In this document: in pieces, positions 33,668 to 42,848 of the stretch
Layout of the letters: every line of letters begins with the position of its first letter
How positions within the stretch are numbered: position 1 is the first letter of the stretch
Assembly: GCA_963619935.1 (NCBI GenBank)
Contig: CAVEYA010000067.1
Coordinates: 1 to 64,000 of the forward strand
Direction of reading: 5' to 3'
Length of the DNA: 64,000 bases
Source of the DNA: RUG13091 sp963619935
GTDB taxonomy: Bacteria > Bacillota_I > Bacilli_A > RFN20 > CAG-826
Translations under genes and position numbers: made by a program
Notes under the pieces: model-generated
The model's input: only the letters and a program-made list of their open reading frames with translations
Database searches by the model: none
What the model was told of the DNA's origin: nothing

Positions 33668-34882
33668 TTATTTATTTTTGTAATTATCGTTTTTATAAAG
33701 AATTGCTTCATCACGAACTTGATTTGGATCATTGCTAACCGCAGGTTTAATTTCCTTAATTCGACCTTTTACAATATCTTCATCATTAGCATTATCAAAT
33801 ATTTCAGAATGTACTTTATCAATCACTATTGTGCCTGCCACTAAATCATGTAATGCAAAATGTTTTTTGGTAAAGATAGAACATGTATAACTCACTAAGG
33901 TAAATAATGTGACAAAACCAAGCATCCATAAGCTTAAGCCAAAGATTAAATATGCGACAAAGATTACTGCTATCGGTAATAAGAATCTTGGAATTAATTG
34001 ATATCGTTTATAACGATACCCAATCTTATTAGCTAACCCAAGATGGAACATGCGTTTGCCAAGAGTTTCACCGTTTTTGGCACAGATTGGAATAATAAAA
34101 TAGAAAATTAAAGCTGACAAAGCAAAACTACAAAGTATTGGGTAGGTATAGAAGTGTTTATAGTATTGGTTTTGCACTTTAACAACAAAACTACGATTTG
34201 TTAAATTTAATATCGCAATTGCGTAATAATAAGTTTCATTTTCTGTATTTGCACTATCAGAGATATAAAAGTATTTAATTAATTTAGCTTGGTCTTCTTC
34301 ACTAATAGCAGAAGTCGCATCATTATTTTGACATTTTGGTAAACCAATCACTTCTGTTAAGGTTTTACCTTCGTTGTCTAGTTGATAAGCAAATAATTCA
34401 GGTCCTTTTTCTTTTACTAATGTATTTAAATTTTCTAAATCAGAATAAATCTCTTTTATGTCTTTTAAACCTAATACATGAGTATTAAACCAATAAATAG
34501 GTGTGTTATTTTCATCATAAACCATTCTATCTTCTTCAGGTAAATCTTCACTAATTAAATAAGTAGAATAATACTGATAGAACATATTTTGATAGCCTTC
34601 ATATGTATCATAAGTAATAGGTTCTATTGATGTTTTTTCATCATTGTATTTCATTAACCCACTATCAACGATATAACCATAATACTGTTCTTTAGCTTCT
34701 TTGACATAAGGAGAATTCATACAAACAACATTTTGGGTGAATAATAATAAGCCAAAAAAGACAAACGCCATGATCGCTGCGTCCACAATAAATGCCACAA
34801 AACGAGCGAATAGACCAGCATAAGCTACATTATCTAAACCATCGACTGTATGACGTTCAATTGTGCGATTATTTTCTACCAT
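33668..34882 (-). CDS. RDD-family membrane protein with large extracellular loop
   Basis: The 404-aa protein has the RDD signature at the first helix (YAGLFARFVAFIVDAA, residues 21-36) and the second half of the domain at GETLGKRMFHLGL followed by helices (about 250-335), ending in HFALHDLVAGTIVID. Between helix 1 and helix 2, about 195 residues (50-245) probably face outside and carry two Cys and several Asn-X-Thr/Ser. RDD proteins are implicated in ion or small-molecule transport; the role here is unknown. There is no ribosome binding site, and an extended -10 lies 6 nt before the ATG, so the message may be leaderless. Confidence 0.8.
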   Translation of the reverse strand: MVENNRTIERHTVDGLDNVAYAGLFARFVAFIVDAAIMAFVFFGLLLFTQNVVCMNSPYVKEAKEQYYGYIVDSGLMKYNDEKTSIEPITYDTYEGYQNMFYQYYSTYLISEDLPEEDRMVYDENNTPIYWFNTHVLGLKDIKEIYSDLENLNTLVKEKGPELFAYQLDNEGKTLTEVIGLPKCQNNDATSAISEEDQAKLIKYFYISDSANTENETYYYAIAILNLTNRSFVVKVQNQYYKHFYTYPILCSFALSALIFYFIIPICAKNGETLGKRMFHLGLANKIGYRYKRYQLIPRFLLPIAVIFVAYLIFGLSLWMLGFVTLFTLVSYTCSIFTKKHFALHDLVAGTIVIDKVHSEIFDNANDEDIVKGRIKEIKPAVSNDPNQVRDEAILYKNDNYKNK

Positions 34883-34888
34883 GCTTAG

Positions 34889-34897
34889 ACTATAACA
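34889..34897 (-). promoter_or_regulatory. Extended -10 for a leaderless RDD mRNA
   Basis: On the minus strand TGT-TATAGT ends six bases before the ATG at 34882, so the transcript should begin at the start codon. The spacing equals that at 13016-13021. Confidence 0.5.
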
Positions 34898-34935
34898 TAT
34901 TTTATTAAAATATAAAATTAGTTAAATAATAGTTT

Positions 34936-34965
34936 ACATAAAAAAGCCCATCCGAGGATGAGCTT
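34936..34965 (-). terminator. Terminator of tuf
   Basis: AAGCCCATCC pairs with GGATGAGCTT (one G-U pair), with six T following on the minus strand. Confidence 0.9.
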
Positions 34966-34992
34966 ATTTTATTAATAAATTTATAACTAAAC

Positions 34993-36177
34993 TTATTTAA
35001 TGATTTCGTTGACTGTACCAGCACCAACTGTACGGCCACCTTCACGGATGGAGAATTTTGTACCTTTTTCCATAGCGATTGGGTGAATGAGTTCGACGGT
35101 TAATTCAACGTTATCACCTGGCATAACCATATCAACACCAGCAGGAAGTGTAATAACACCTGTGACGTCTGTTGTACGGAAGTAGAATTGTGGTCTGTAG
35201 TTTGTTAAGAAAGCTGTATGACGGCCACCTTCTTCTTTGGTTAAAACGTAAACAGAAGCTTTGAACTTGCTGTGTGGGGTAACGGAACCTGGTTTAGCAA
35301 GAACTTGACCACGTTGGACTTGATCACGGTTGATACCTCTTAAAAGGACACCAACGTTATCACCAGCTTGGACGAAGTCACATGTCTTACGGAAGGATTC
35401 GAGACCTGTAATAACGGATTTTTGTGTTTCTTTAATACCAACGATTTCAACTTCGTCACCGAGTTTAGCACTACCACGTTCGACACGGCCTGTAACAACA
35501 GTACCACGTCCGGAAATGGTCATAACGTCTTCGATAGCGAGTAAGAATGGTTTGTCGGTATCTCTGGTTGGAGTTGGGACATAAGCATCAACAGCGTCCA
35601 TTAATTCGTGGATAGCTTTCTTTGCTTCTGGGTCACCATCTAAGGCTTTACGTGCAGAGCCACGGATGACTGGGACGTCATCGCCTGGGAAACCATAACT
35701 ATTTAATAAGTCACGGACATCCATTTCGACTAAGTCTAATAATTCTGGATCATCGACTAAGTCAGTCTTGTTGATAAAGACAACGATGTATGGAACACCA
35801 ACTTGACGTGCTAATAAGATATGTTCACGTGTTTGTGGCATAACACCATCAGTACCTGCAACAACGAGGATTGCGCCGTCCATTTGGGCAGCACCGGTGA
35901 TCATGTTCTTGACATAGTCAGCGTGCCCTGGGCAGTCGACGTGTGCGTAGTGTCTTTTTGCGGTTTTGTATTCAATGTGGGCTGTGTTAATTGTAATACC
36001 ACGAGCCTTTTCTTCTGGTGCAGAGTCAATTTGTGCGTAGTCTGTAGCAACAGCACCACCTTCTTCTGCGAGGACAGATGTGATAGCAGCAGTTAATGTG
36101 GTTTTACCATGGTCAACGTGACCGATAGTACCAATGTTAACGTGTTCCAATGATCTGTCAAATTTTTCTTTTGCCAT
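34993..36177 (-). CDS. tuf: Elongation factor Tu
   Basis: EF-Tu carries aminoacyl-tRNA to the ribosome in a GTP-dependent cycle. The G-domain motifs are present: GHVDHGKTTLT near residues 19-29, the switch region RGITINTAHIEY, DCPGH, and NKTD. Two beta-barrel domains follow, with VTGRVERG and the C-terminal REGGRTVGAGTV. Length (394 aa) is standard. It lies downstream of fusA but has its own consensus promoter and terminator, allowing higher expression. Confidence 0.98.
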   Translation of the reverse strand: MAKEKFDRSLEHVNIGTIGHVDHGKTTLTAAITSVLAEEGGAVATDYAQIDSAPEEKARGITINTAHIEYKTAKRHYAHVDCPGHADYVKNMITGAAQMDGAILVVAGTDGVMPQTREHILLARQVGVPYIVVFINKTDLVDDPELLDLVEMDVRDLLNSYGFPGDDVPVIRGSARKALDGDPEAKKAIHELMDAVDAYVPTPTRDTDKPFLLAIEDVMTISGRGTVVTGRVERGSAKLGDEVEIVGIKETQKSVITGLESFRKTCDFVQAGDNVGVLLRGINRDQVQRGQVLAKPGSVTPHSKFKASVYVLTKEEGGRHTAFLTNYRPQFYFRTTDVTGVITLPAGVDMVMPGDNVELTVELIHPIAMEKGTKFSIREGGRTVGAGTVNEIIK

Positions 36178-36228
36178 ATAAATGAAACTCCTTTCGTTCT
36201 ATATATTTCGATGTTTCACAACACCTTC

Positions 36229-36257
36229 ATAATATAGCAATATTTTGTTATATGCAA
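36229..36257 (-). promoter_or_regulatory. tuf promoter
   Basis: TTGCAT (36252-36257) and TATTAT (36229-36234) are 17 bp apart on the minus strand, in the 108-nt gap between fusA and tuf. Confidence 0.65.
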
Positions 36258-36285
36258 TACCTTTCAAGGGTATTAAGCAATACTT

Positions 36286-38367
36286 TTATCGAGCAGACAT
36301 GCCACTCTTTTTGATAATTTCTTCTTGGACGAATCTTGGTGTTTCGCCATAATGATCGAATTGCATCACGTAGTTTCCTCTACCTTGAGTCATACTACGT
36401 AAGTCAGTAACATAACCGAACATTTCGGAAAGTGGTACTTCAGCTTCGATTGTTTTTGCGTTAGCACGTTGAGATTCACCCATCACGTTACCTCTACGAC
36501 GAGAGATGTCACCAATGACATCACCATAGTATTGGTCTGGGATAGTAACTTCAATCTTCATGATTGGTTCAAGAATGACTGGGTTACATTTTTTAGCGGC
36601 TTCTTTTAAAGCCATAGATGCAGCAATCTTATATGCAGATTCAGAAGAGTCAACATCGTGGTAAGAACCATCGAATAAGGTAGCTTTAACATCAATGACA
36701 TCAAATCCTGCTACTAAGCCTTTCTTTAAGGCATCGACTAAGCCATCTTGAGTTGGTTTAATGTATTCTCTTGGAACACTACCACCGACGACTGCGTCAA
36801 CGAATTCAAATCCTTTGCCTGGGTTTGGTTCAAACTTGATCCAAACGTGACCATATTGACCACGACCACCAGATTGTTTGATGTATTTACCTTCACAGTC
36901 GGCAGTACCACGAATGGTTTCTTTGTATTCGACTTGTGGGGCACCAACGTTAACTTGGACGTTGAATTCTCTTTTCATACGATCAACGATGATGTCTAAG
37001 TGTAATTCACCAACACCAGCGATGATGGTTTGACCTGTTTCAGCGTTTGTACGAACTCTGAATGTTGGGTCTTCTTCGGCCAATTTTTGTAAGGCAATAG
37101 CCATCTTTTCTTGGTCGGCTTTGGTCTTAGGTTCGACAGCTTCTTCGATAACTGGATCTGGGAATTCCATCTTTTCTAAGATAACTTCGTGTTTTTCGTC
37201 ACATAAGGTATCACCAGTAATGGTGTTCTTAAGACCAACGACAGCACCGATATCACCAGCGTGGAGTTCTTCCACTTCTTGACGGTGGTTGGAGTGCATT
37301 AAGACAACACGAGCAATTCTTTCTTTAACGCCTTTAGTACTATTTAAGACGTAAGAACCAGCTTTTAAGACACCACTGTAGACACGAACATAGGCTAAAC
37401 GGCCAATGAATGGGTCAGTAGCAATCTTGAAGGCTAACGCACCAAGAGGAGCGTCATCATTTGGTTCACAAACTACTTCATTTCCATATTCATCAACACC
37501 TTTTGCGGCTGGGATGTCTAATGGGCTTGGTAAGTAATCTACAACGCCATCAAGTAATAATTGAATGTTTTTGTTTTTGTAAGCACTTCCGCAGAAGACT
37601 GGGTGGAATTCACCAAGTAAAACTGCTTTACGAATTGCGGCTTTAGTTTGTTCTACAGTTGGTTCTTGACCTTCGAGAACTAACATTAAGATATCTTCAT
37701 CAAAGTTACTTAAAGCTTCAAATAACTTTGTACGATATTCTTGCATTTGTCCCTTTAATTCTTCTGGAACTGGGACTTCATGTGGTGCTTCAGCTTTATC
37801 GCTTTCATACACCCATGCTTTTTGTTCGATAATGTCGACACATCCTTTTAAAGTTGATTCAATACCAATTGGGAATTGAACAGCTTCAGCATTTGCGCCT
37901 AAACGTTCATGTAAAGAACGAACGCACATATCGAAGTTGGCACCAATAGCGTCTAATTTATTAACGAAGACGATTCTTGGCACACCATATTTGGAACCTT
38001 GTCTCCAAACTGTTTCAGTTTGTGGTTCAACACCGTTTTTACCATCGAGAACGGTAACCGCACCATCGAGAACACGGAGTGAACGTTCAACTTCAACAGT
38101 GAAGTCGACGTGCCCTGGAGTGTCGATAATGTTAATACGATTTCCTTTCCACATAGCGGTGGTCGCAGCAGAAGTAATTGTAATACCTCTTTCTTGTTCT
38201 TGGGCCATCCAGTCCATTGTAGCGGCACCTTCATGGGTTTCGCCAATCTTATGGATTTTACCAGTGAAATAAAGAATACGTTCAGTGGTTGTGGTTTTTC
38301 CGGCGTCAATGTGGGCCATAATACCGATGTTACGGGTATGGGCTAAATCAAATTCACGATTTGCCAT
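36286..38367 (-). CDS. fusA: Elongation factor G
   Basis: EF-G drives ribosomal translocation by GTP hydrolysis. It shows AHIDAGKTTTTERIL (P-loop), RGITITSAAT (switch I), DTPGHVDF and NKLDA, then domains II-V with the C-terminal MFGYVTDLRSMTQGRG. The 693-aa length is standard. It follows rpsG by 15 nt with a GAGGT site, giving the usual rpsL-rpsG-fusA order. Confidence 0.98.
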   Translation of the reverse strand: MANREFDLAHTRNIGIMAHIDAGKTTTTERILYFTGKIHKIGETHEGAATMDWMAQEQERGITITSAATTAMWKGNRINIIDTPGHVDFTVEVERSLRVLDGAVTVLDGKNGVEPQTETVWRQGSKYGVPRIVFVNKLDAIGANFDMCVRSLHERLGANAEAVQFPIGIESTLKGCVDIIEQKAWVYESDKAEAPHEVPVPEELKGQMQEYRTKLFEALSNFDEDILMLVLEGQEPTVEQTKAAIRKAVLLGEFHPVFCGSAYKNKNIQLLLDGVVDYLPSPLDIPAAKGVDEYGNEVVCEPNDDAPLGALAFKIATDPFIGRLAYVRVYSGVLKAGSYVLNSTKGVKERIARVVLMHSNHRQEVEELHAGDIGAVVGLKNTITGDTLCDEKHEVILEKMEFPDPVIEEAVEPKTKADQEKMAIALQKLAEEDPTFRVRTNAETGQTIIAGVGELHLDIIVDRMKREFNVQVNVGAPQVEYKETIRGTADCEGKYIKQSGGRGQYGHVWIKFEPNPGKGFEFVDAVVGGSVPREYIKPTQDGLVDALKKGLVAGFDVIDVKATLFDGSYHDVDSSESAYKIAASMALKEAAKKCNPVILEPIMKIEVTIPDQYYGDVIGDISRRRGNVMGESQRANAKTIEAEVPLSEMFGYVTDLRSMTQGRGNYVMQFDHYGETPRFVQEEIIKKSGMSAR

Positions 38368-38382
38368 AATAATAACCTCGGA

Positions 38383-38850
38383 TTACCAACGATAATGGGC
38401 ATAGGCTTTATTGGCTTCTGCCATCTTGTGGGTGTCTTCTCTCTTTTTCACGGAAGCACCTGTTCCGTTAGCGGCGTCGATGATTTCGTTAGCTAAACGT
38501 TCTTCCATACTCTTTTCATTTCTTAAACGAGAGTAATTGACTAACCATCTAAGACCTAATGTAACTTTACGATCTGGAGTAACTTCAGTAGGAACTTGGA
38601 AGTTAGAACCGCCGACACGGCGCATTTTAAGTTCGACTTCTGGCATAATGTTATTTAATGCAGTAGCGAACACGTCCATTGCTGGTTTACCAGTTTTGGC
38701 TTCGATTTTCTTGAAGGCGGAATAGAGAATGTTTTGGGCAGTTCCCTTTTTACCATCAAGCATAATCTTATTGATTAAACGAGTGACTAATTTACTGTTA
38801 TAGATTGGATCTGGTAACACGTCACGTTTTGTAGCATTTCCTTTACGCAT
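38383..38850 (-). CDS. rpsG: 30S ribosomal protein S7
   Basis: S7 binds the 3' domain of 16S rRNA and starts assembly of the small-subunit head. The 155-aa protein has the typical start MRKGNATKRDVLPDPIYNSK, with VGGSNFQVPTEV and RLANEIIDAANGTG. It lies between rpsL (19-nt gap) and fusA. Length and motifs are standard. Confidence 0.98.
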   Translation of the reverse strand: MRKGNATKRDVLPDPIYNSKLVTRLINKIMLDGKKGTAQNILYSAFKKIEAKTGKPAMDVFATALNNIMPEVELKMRRVGGSNFQVPTEVTPDRKVTLGLRWLVNYSRLRNEKSMEERLANEIIDAANGTGASVKKREDTHKMAEANKAYAHYRW

Positions 38851-38869
38851 AATGTTTTCCTCCTATCAA

Positions 38870-39289
38870 TTATTTGGCTGCTTTTGGCTTTTTAGTACCA
38901 TATAAGCTACGTCCTTGACGACGGGCTTCAATACCAGCGCAGTCTAAGGTACCACGGATAATGTGATATCTAACACCTGGTAAATCTTTAACACGGCCGC
39001 CTCTAATAATGACGGTTGAGTGTTCTTGTAAGTTGTGTCCTTCACCACCGATATAAGCAGTGACTTCATACCCATTAGACAATCTAACACGAGCGTATTT
39101 ACGTAAAGCTGAGTTAGGTTTCTTAGGAGTCATAGTACCGACACGGGTGCAGACGCCACGCTTTTGACCAGCAAATTGGTTACTTTCTTTTTTCTTTAAA
39201 GAGTTCCATCTTGCGGTAAGAGCAGGAGATTTAGACTTATAAATCTTGGAGTGACGACCTTCACGAACTAATTGGTTAATGGTTGGCAT
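38870..39289 (-). CDS. rpsL: 30S ribosomal protein S12
   Basis: S12 lines the decoding centre. The 139-aa protein starts MPTINQLVREGRH and has the accuracy-loop motifs TPKKPNSALRK and GVRYHIIRGTLD with wild-type lysines, so no streptomycin-resistance change is seen. ATG 39289, with an AAAGGAG site, was chosen because it gives the universal N-terminus; upstream in-frame codons belong to the leader. It is the first gene of the str operon. Confidence 0.97.
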   Translation of the reverse strand: MPTINQLVREGRHSKIYKSKSPALTARWNSLKKKESNQFAGQKRGVCTRVGTMTPKKPNSALRKYARVRLSNGYEVTAYIGGEGHNLQEHSTVIIRGGRVKDLPGVRYHIIRGTLDCAGIEARRQGRSLYGTKKPKAAK

Positions 39290-39407
39290 ATAATTGCTCC
39301 TTTCAAATCTTTGTTTCGTGTAACTTTCACACATGACCTGGTGTATCGCATTCTTTCTTTAAAAAATGGACCAAAAGGTCATACGTGGTATTTACACACG
39401 CTCATAT

Positions 39408-39436
39408 ATAATATATAAAGAGTATTTTTCTCGCAA
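39408..39436 (-). promoter_or_regulatory. str operon promoter
   Basis: TTGCGA (39431-39436) and TATTAT (39408-39413) are 17 bp apart on the minus strand. The predicted start falls in a short alternating stretch (39393-39401) and leaves a leader of about 110 nt before rpsL, with a GACC/GGTC hairpin near 39370-39381. Confidence 0.55.
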
Positions 39437-39502
39437 TAAAATTTCTAAACTCTGTAAATAAATTTTACCAACTATACCAGGTGTATCAATATCTTATCTT
39501 AA

Positions 39503-39525
39503 TAAAAAACACCTTTTCGGGTGTT
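39503..39525 (-). terminator. Terminator of the first M6 protease gene
   Basis: AACACC pairs with GGTGTT around a 6-base loop, followed by six T on the minus strand. Confidence 0.85.
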
Positions 39526-41119
39526 ATTTACTTTTTATTTCAATGGTTATTTTATTTAAATTAATTTTTTTCACTTGGAAGGTATAGTTTAAAGATTCAC
39601 CATTATCAAAGGTAAAGTCTTTAAAGACGGTGATGCCAAAATCATCACCATATTTAAATAAAGTGTCATTATTCGCTGCTTTACCATTTATAAATGTATT
39701 CTCTCCACTACTTTCTAATAAATGACATAAGACAGGCGTGTTCATAGCCTGCGCGTCAGTAACTGTATTACTATAAGCAAAATCGACGCAGTAATTTTTG
39801 CCTTTAAGTTTATTAGCGGCGTCATTATCATCAATTTTACAAATAAGCGCACTATTGCCTCCTTTTGGGAAATAGCCTAAAGAAGCATTGATATGATAAA
39901 TTCTTAATCCATGATGGTTAATATAATTAAAAACTCCTCGTTCACCATTTTTATCATAATAAGTAAAACTTGCGTCAATATCATTTAATCCATCCGGAGT
40001 AAAGTATTCTATTAATAGATATTCATCATAAGGTGTGCCGTTATATTTACTAGTCGGCACTAAAATACATTCACCGGTTTTAGTAAAGGATGATAATTCA
40101 ACGGTAGTGTTCACATTATCTTTTAATACTTTCGGAGATATCCAGTTTAATAAATATTTACTAAATGGATTTTCGTCTCCCACATTATAATCCATCATGT
40201 CAAAGCAACCAGTTGGTTGGTAATGATAATCATTCGCCACACCAGTTTCATCTGGCAAATATAAAGTATTATAGTAATCATCTAAACCAAAGATATGACC
40301 AGTTTCATGTAATAAATAATTTGTGGTGGAAATATTCATTTTTGAAGCAGTGTTACCTTGATCAATGCACTCAATTGATGACCAAGAATATTGATTCGCA
40401 TATGGTTTAGTGGTGTTATAACCCCATTCATTTTCTTTGACATTATAACTATATGCCCAGAATATTGAACTACCATTATTCTTTTCTAATGGATGGTCAT
40501 AGATTGCGTAAATACCATCAATATAGCCATCATTATCTAAATCATAATCGCTTAAGTTAATTAAGGTATTTTCCTTTAAATAATCAATAGCCTTAGCCAC
40601 TAAGATATTACTTGCGGTCATATAAGAAGTAGATAAATTCTTCCATTCACTAGAAGATATCCCCGCGTTATACCATGGAGCAACTTCTCCAGTTAATTTT
40701 AATTGCCCATAAGAAGATTTATTAAAATAAGAGGCCACCGATTCATAATTTGTGTGGCTTTCTTCACCAAAGAAAGCATTTTGAATTAAGATTGTTTTTC
40801 TATCTTGTGTGCTCTTATCACTATCTGAGAAATAAATTGGAACCACTAATAGTTTTCTTTCCCCAGTAGGCACCATATTCATACGACTACGATTATTCTT
40901 ATAGTTATTGTATAAATCTCTATAACTAGAAATTGTGCCATTTATGTAAGAAATGGTTTTATTCTCTTTTAATTGATAAAAATATTCATTATCACTATCA
41001 ACTCTTAATTCTTGAGCATCAACATAATTACTAAAAGGAGCAAAAACAAGCGGAATTGCTTGATTACAGCTAGTTAAGCAAATAGGTAATACAAATAATG
41101 ATAAATAACGTTTTTTCAT
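39524..41119 (-). CDS. M6-family (immune-inhibitor-A-like) metalloprotease lipoprotein A
   Basis: The 531-aa precursor has lipobox LTSC (Cys18). The metzincin-like zinc site is HETGHIFGLDDYY, with His271, Glu272, His275 and Asp280/281, matching the HExxHxxGxxD pattern of M6 peptidases. A calcium-type loop DYDLDNDGYIDG (191-202) and CFDMMDYNVGD (305-315, met-turn region) are present. It probably digests proteins at the cell surface. It is a paralog of the protease encoded just upstream and lies between the RNA polymerase and str operons. It has its own terminator. Confidence 0.88.
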   Translation of the reverse strand: MKKRYLSLFVLPICLTSCNQAIPLVFAPFSNYVDAQELRVDSDNEYFYQLKENKTISYINGTISSYRDLYNNYKNNRSRMNMVPTGERKLLVVPIYFSDSDKSTQDRKTILIQNAFFGEESHTNYESVASYFNKSSYGQLKLTGEVAPWYNAGISSSEWKNLSTSYMTASNILVAKAIDYLKENTLINLSDYDLDNDGYIDGIYAIYDHPLEKNNGSSIFWAYSYNVKENEWGYNTTKPYANQYSWSSIECIDQGNTASKMNISTTNYLLHETGHIFGLDDYYNTLYLPDETGVANDYHYQPTGCFDMMDYNVGDENPFSKYLLNWISPKVLKDNVNTTVELSSFTKTGECILVPTSKYNGTPYDEYLLIEYFTPDGLNDIDASFTYYDKNGERGVFNYINHHGLRIYHINASLGYFPKGGNSALICKIDDNDAANKLKGKNYCVDFAYSNTVTDAQAMNTPVLCHLLESSGENTFINGKAANNDTLFKYGDDFGITVFKDFTFDNGESLNYTFQVKKINLNKITIEIKSK

Positions 41120-41153
41120 CTTAAATACAATTTTAATCGTTATTTTATTTTTG

Positions 41154-41183
41154 TAAATAAAAAGGCGCCTATCATAGACGCCT
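41154..41183 (-). terminator. Terminator of the second M6 protease gene
   Basis: AGGCGCC- and GACGCCT-type arms form a 7-9 bp imperfect stem, with five T following on the minus strand. Confidence 0.75.
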
Positions 41184-41203
41184 AGTTATTTAGTTAAATA
41201 AGA

Positions 41204-42787
41204 TTAAATCTTACTAAATGAGATTGTGGCACTTTCGAAACCATTAATCGCCTTAATAGTAAATTTGAAACCTAACTTAGTATCATATTTACCACTAATG
41301 CCATGGACTTTGTAATTTTGATAGATTGTGCCTTTGGCCCCGAATGTATCACCTTCCACAAATAAGCAAGAATCATCAGCAGTTCTTTGTGATTTCATGG
41401 TCTTACCATTTGCAGGTAATAATTCTAATAATTTATAGCCTGGATAAATGGAGTCACTGGCGGTGTTATCACAAGCAAAGCCTGTGTAACTTTGATCGCC
41501 TTTAGAAATAGTGCTTACAAACCCACTACATTCATAAGAAGAACTAGCAGAACTATAGGTATATAAACCTAATCTAGCATCGACAAGTGTCACTTTAATG
41601 CCAGCTTTAGAATAATACTTTGGATAAATTCCTAAATATTTTTCTTCACCATCTTTTTTCGCCACCCCTTCAGGAGTAATAAATTCAATGGCAAGGTATT
41701 GATCTAATAATGTGTTTTTATATTTACCTTGGACTGGAACAATAATAAAGTCACCAGTTGTGGTTGTAGACCTAATAGTAATTGTGCTACTACCAGTCAC
41801 CACGTATGGGGAAATCCAACCATACCATGCTTTACTAACAGCGTTATGATCACCAATATTGTTATCCATCATATCTAAGCCACCTAAACCACTATAATCA
41901 GAACCACTGTAGTCTGTGATATAGTAGTCTGGAAGACCTAAGACGTGACCAAATTCATGAGTCATGGTGTGTGCGTCAGGTTTAATGCTATTATTCACAA
42001 TTTCTTCTTTTGTATAATAACCAGTTGATCTAGTAGTAGAATCATACTTCTCGTAGAAGAAATTATAAGATGCCCAGAAGAAACGGTTAATACCTTCTAA
42101 TTCTGGATTATATTTGCCATATGCACCACCAACACTCCAACAAAATGCCCACCATAATTCACCTGTGGTGGTAATAGGAGCGGTATAAATCATAATTAAT
42201 GCATCTACATAACCATCTTTATTCGCATCATATTCTGTTAAATCAATTTCACTTGAGTGTTCACGGTAATAATCTTGAATCGCAACCGCAATTTTTTGTG
42301 AACCGGATGTGCCATATTGTTTTGCATAATCTGTAGACTTAACGTTTGTGTGCCATGTAGGACCAACATCTCCTGTTACATTGCAAGTGCCATAGGAACT
42401 TGATTTGTAATAGCTTGCTAAAGAATACCAATCAGTTTCTTCAGTTTCACCAAACATAACTGTATTTAATTGTTCTTTAAAGCCTTCTTCACCATATGGA
42501 ACAGTTGTCTCAATTGGATAGTCGGTAAAGTCAACTGGAATAACCAAGGCTCTAACGTCACTAATGACATAGTTCTTGGCGGATTCGCCTTCACTATTTT
42601 GGCCTTTTACAGTTGTGTATTGTTCAGCAGTATAGCTCATACCATTGATTCTTAATGAACGATAGGTACTATCATAATCAAATGGATTGGCCTTGAAATA
42701 ATTTTGCTTACTACCACAACCAGTAGCAGTGATTGCTAAGGCACTAGCGAGGACAAATGATTTTAATAAACTTAATTTTTTCATCAT
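41204..42787 (-). CDS. M6-family metalloprotease lipoprotein B
   Basis: This 527-aa precursor has lipobox TATGC (Cys24). The zinc site MTHEFGHVLGLPDYY holds His277, Glu278, His281 and Asp287, and an EF-like loop EYDANKDGYVDA lies at 185-196. GLDMMDNNIGDHN forms the met-turn region. It resembles the 39524 protease along its length, so the two are tandem paralogs. The first two codons are both ATG; the AGGAG site fits either. It begins 61 nt after rpoC stops and may be partly read through from it, since only an imperfect hairpin separates them. Confidence 0.88.
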   Translation of the reverse strand: MMKKLSLLKSFVLASALAITATGCGSKQNYFKANPFDYDSTYRSLRINGMSYTAEQYTTVKGQNSEGESAKNYVISDVRALVIPVDFTDYPIETTVPYGEEGFKEQLNTVMFGETEETDWYSLASYYKSSSYGTCNVTGDVGPTWHTNVKSTDYAKQYGTSGSQKIAVAIQDYYREHSSEIDLTEYDANKDGYVDALIMIYTAPITTTGELWWAFCWSVGGAYGKYNPELEGINRFFWASYNFFYEKYDSTTRSTGYYTKEEIVNNSIKPDAHTMTHEFGHVLGLPDYYITDYSGSDYSGLGGLDMMDNNIGDHNAVSKAWYGWISPYVVTGSSTITIRSTTTTGDFIIVPVQGKYKNTLLDQYLAIEFITPEGVAKKDGEEKYLGIYPKYYSKAGIKVTLVDARLGLYTYSSASSSYECSGFVSTISKGDQSYTGFACDNTASDSIYPGYKLLELLPANGKTMKSQRTADDSCLFVEGDTFGAKGTIYQNYKVHGISGKYDTKLGFKFTIKAINGFESATISFSKI

Positions 42788-42809
42788 CTTTCTCCTAACT
42801 AATAGAGTG

Positions 42810-42839
42810 TGCCCCTCACCTAAAGAGGGTATTGGGGCA
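42810..42839 (-). other. GC-rich hairpin between rpoC and protease gene
   Basis: GCCCC pairs with GGGGC and the stem continues imperfectly inward (CACC with GGTA). There is no T-run on either strand, so it is not a standard terminator. It could stabilise the rpoC 3' end. Confidence 0.35.
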
Positions 42840-42848
42840 AACTGCTAT

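Noticed and set aside
39290..39334. Longer N-terminus for S12
   Set aside because: S12 begins with MPTINQL throughout bacteria, and a strong ribosome-binding site precedes ATG 39289.
42810..42839. Terminator of rpoC
   Set aside because: The stem is imperfect and no T-run follows, so it was listed only as a hairpin.
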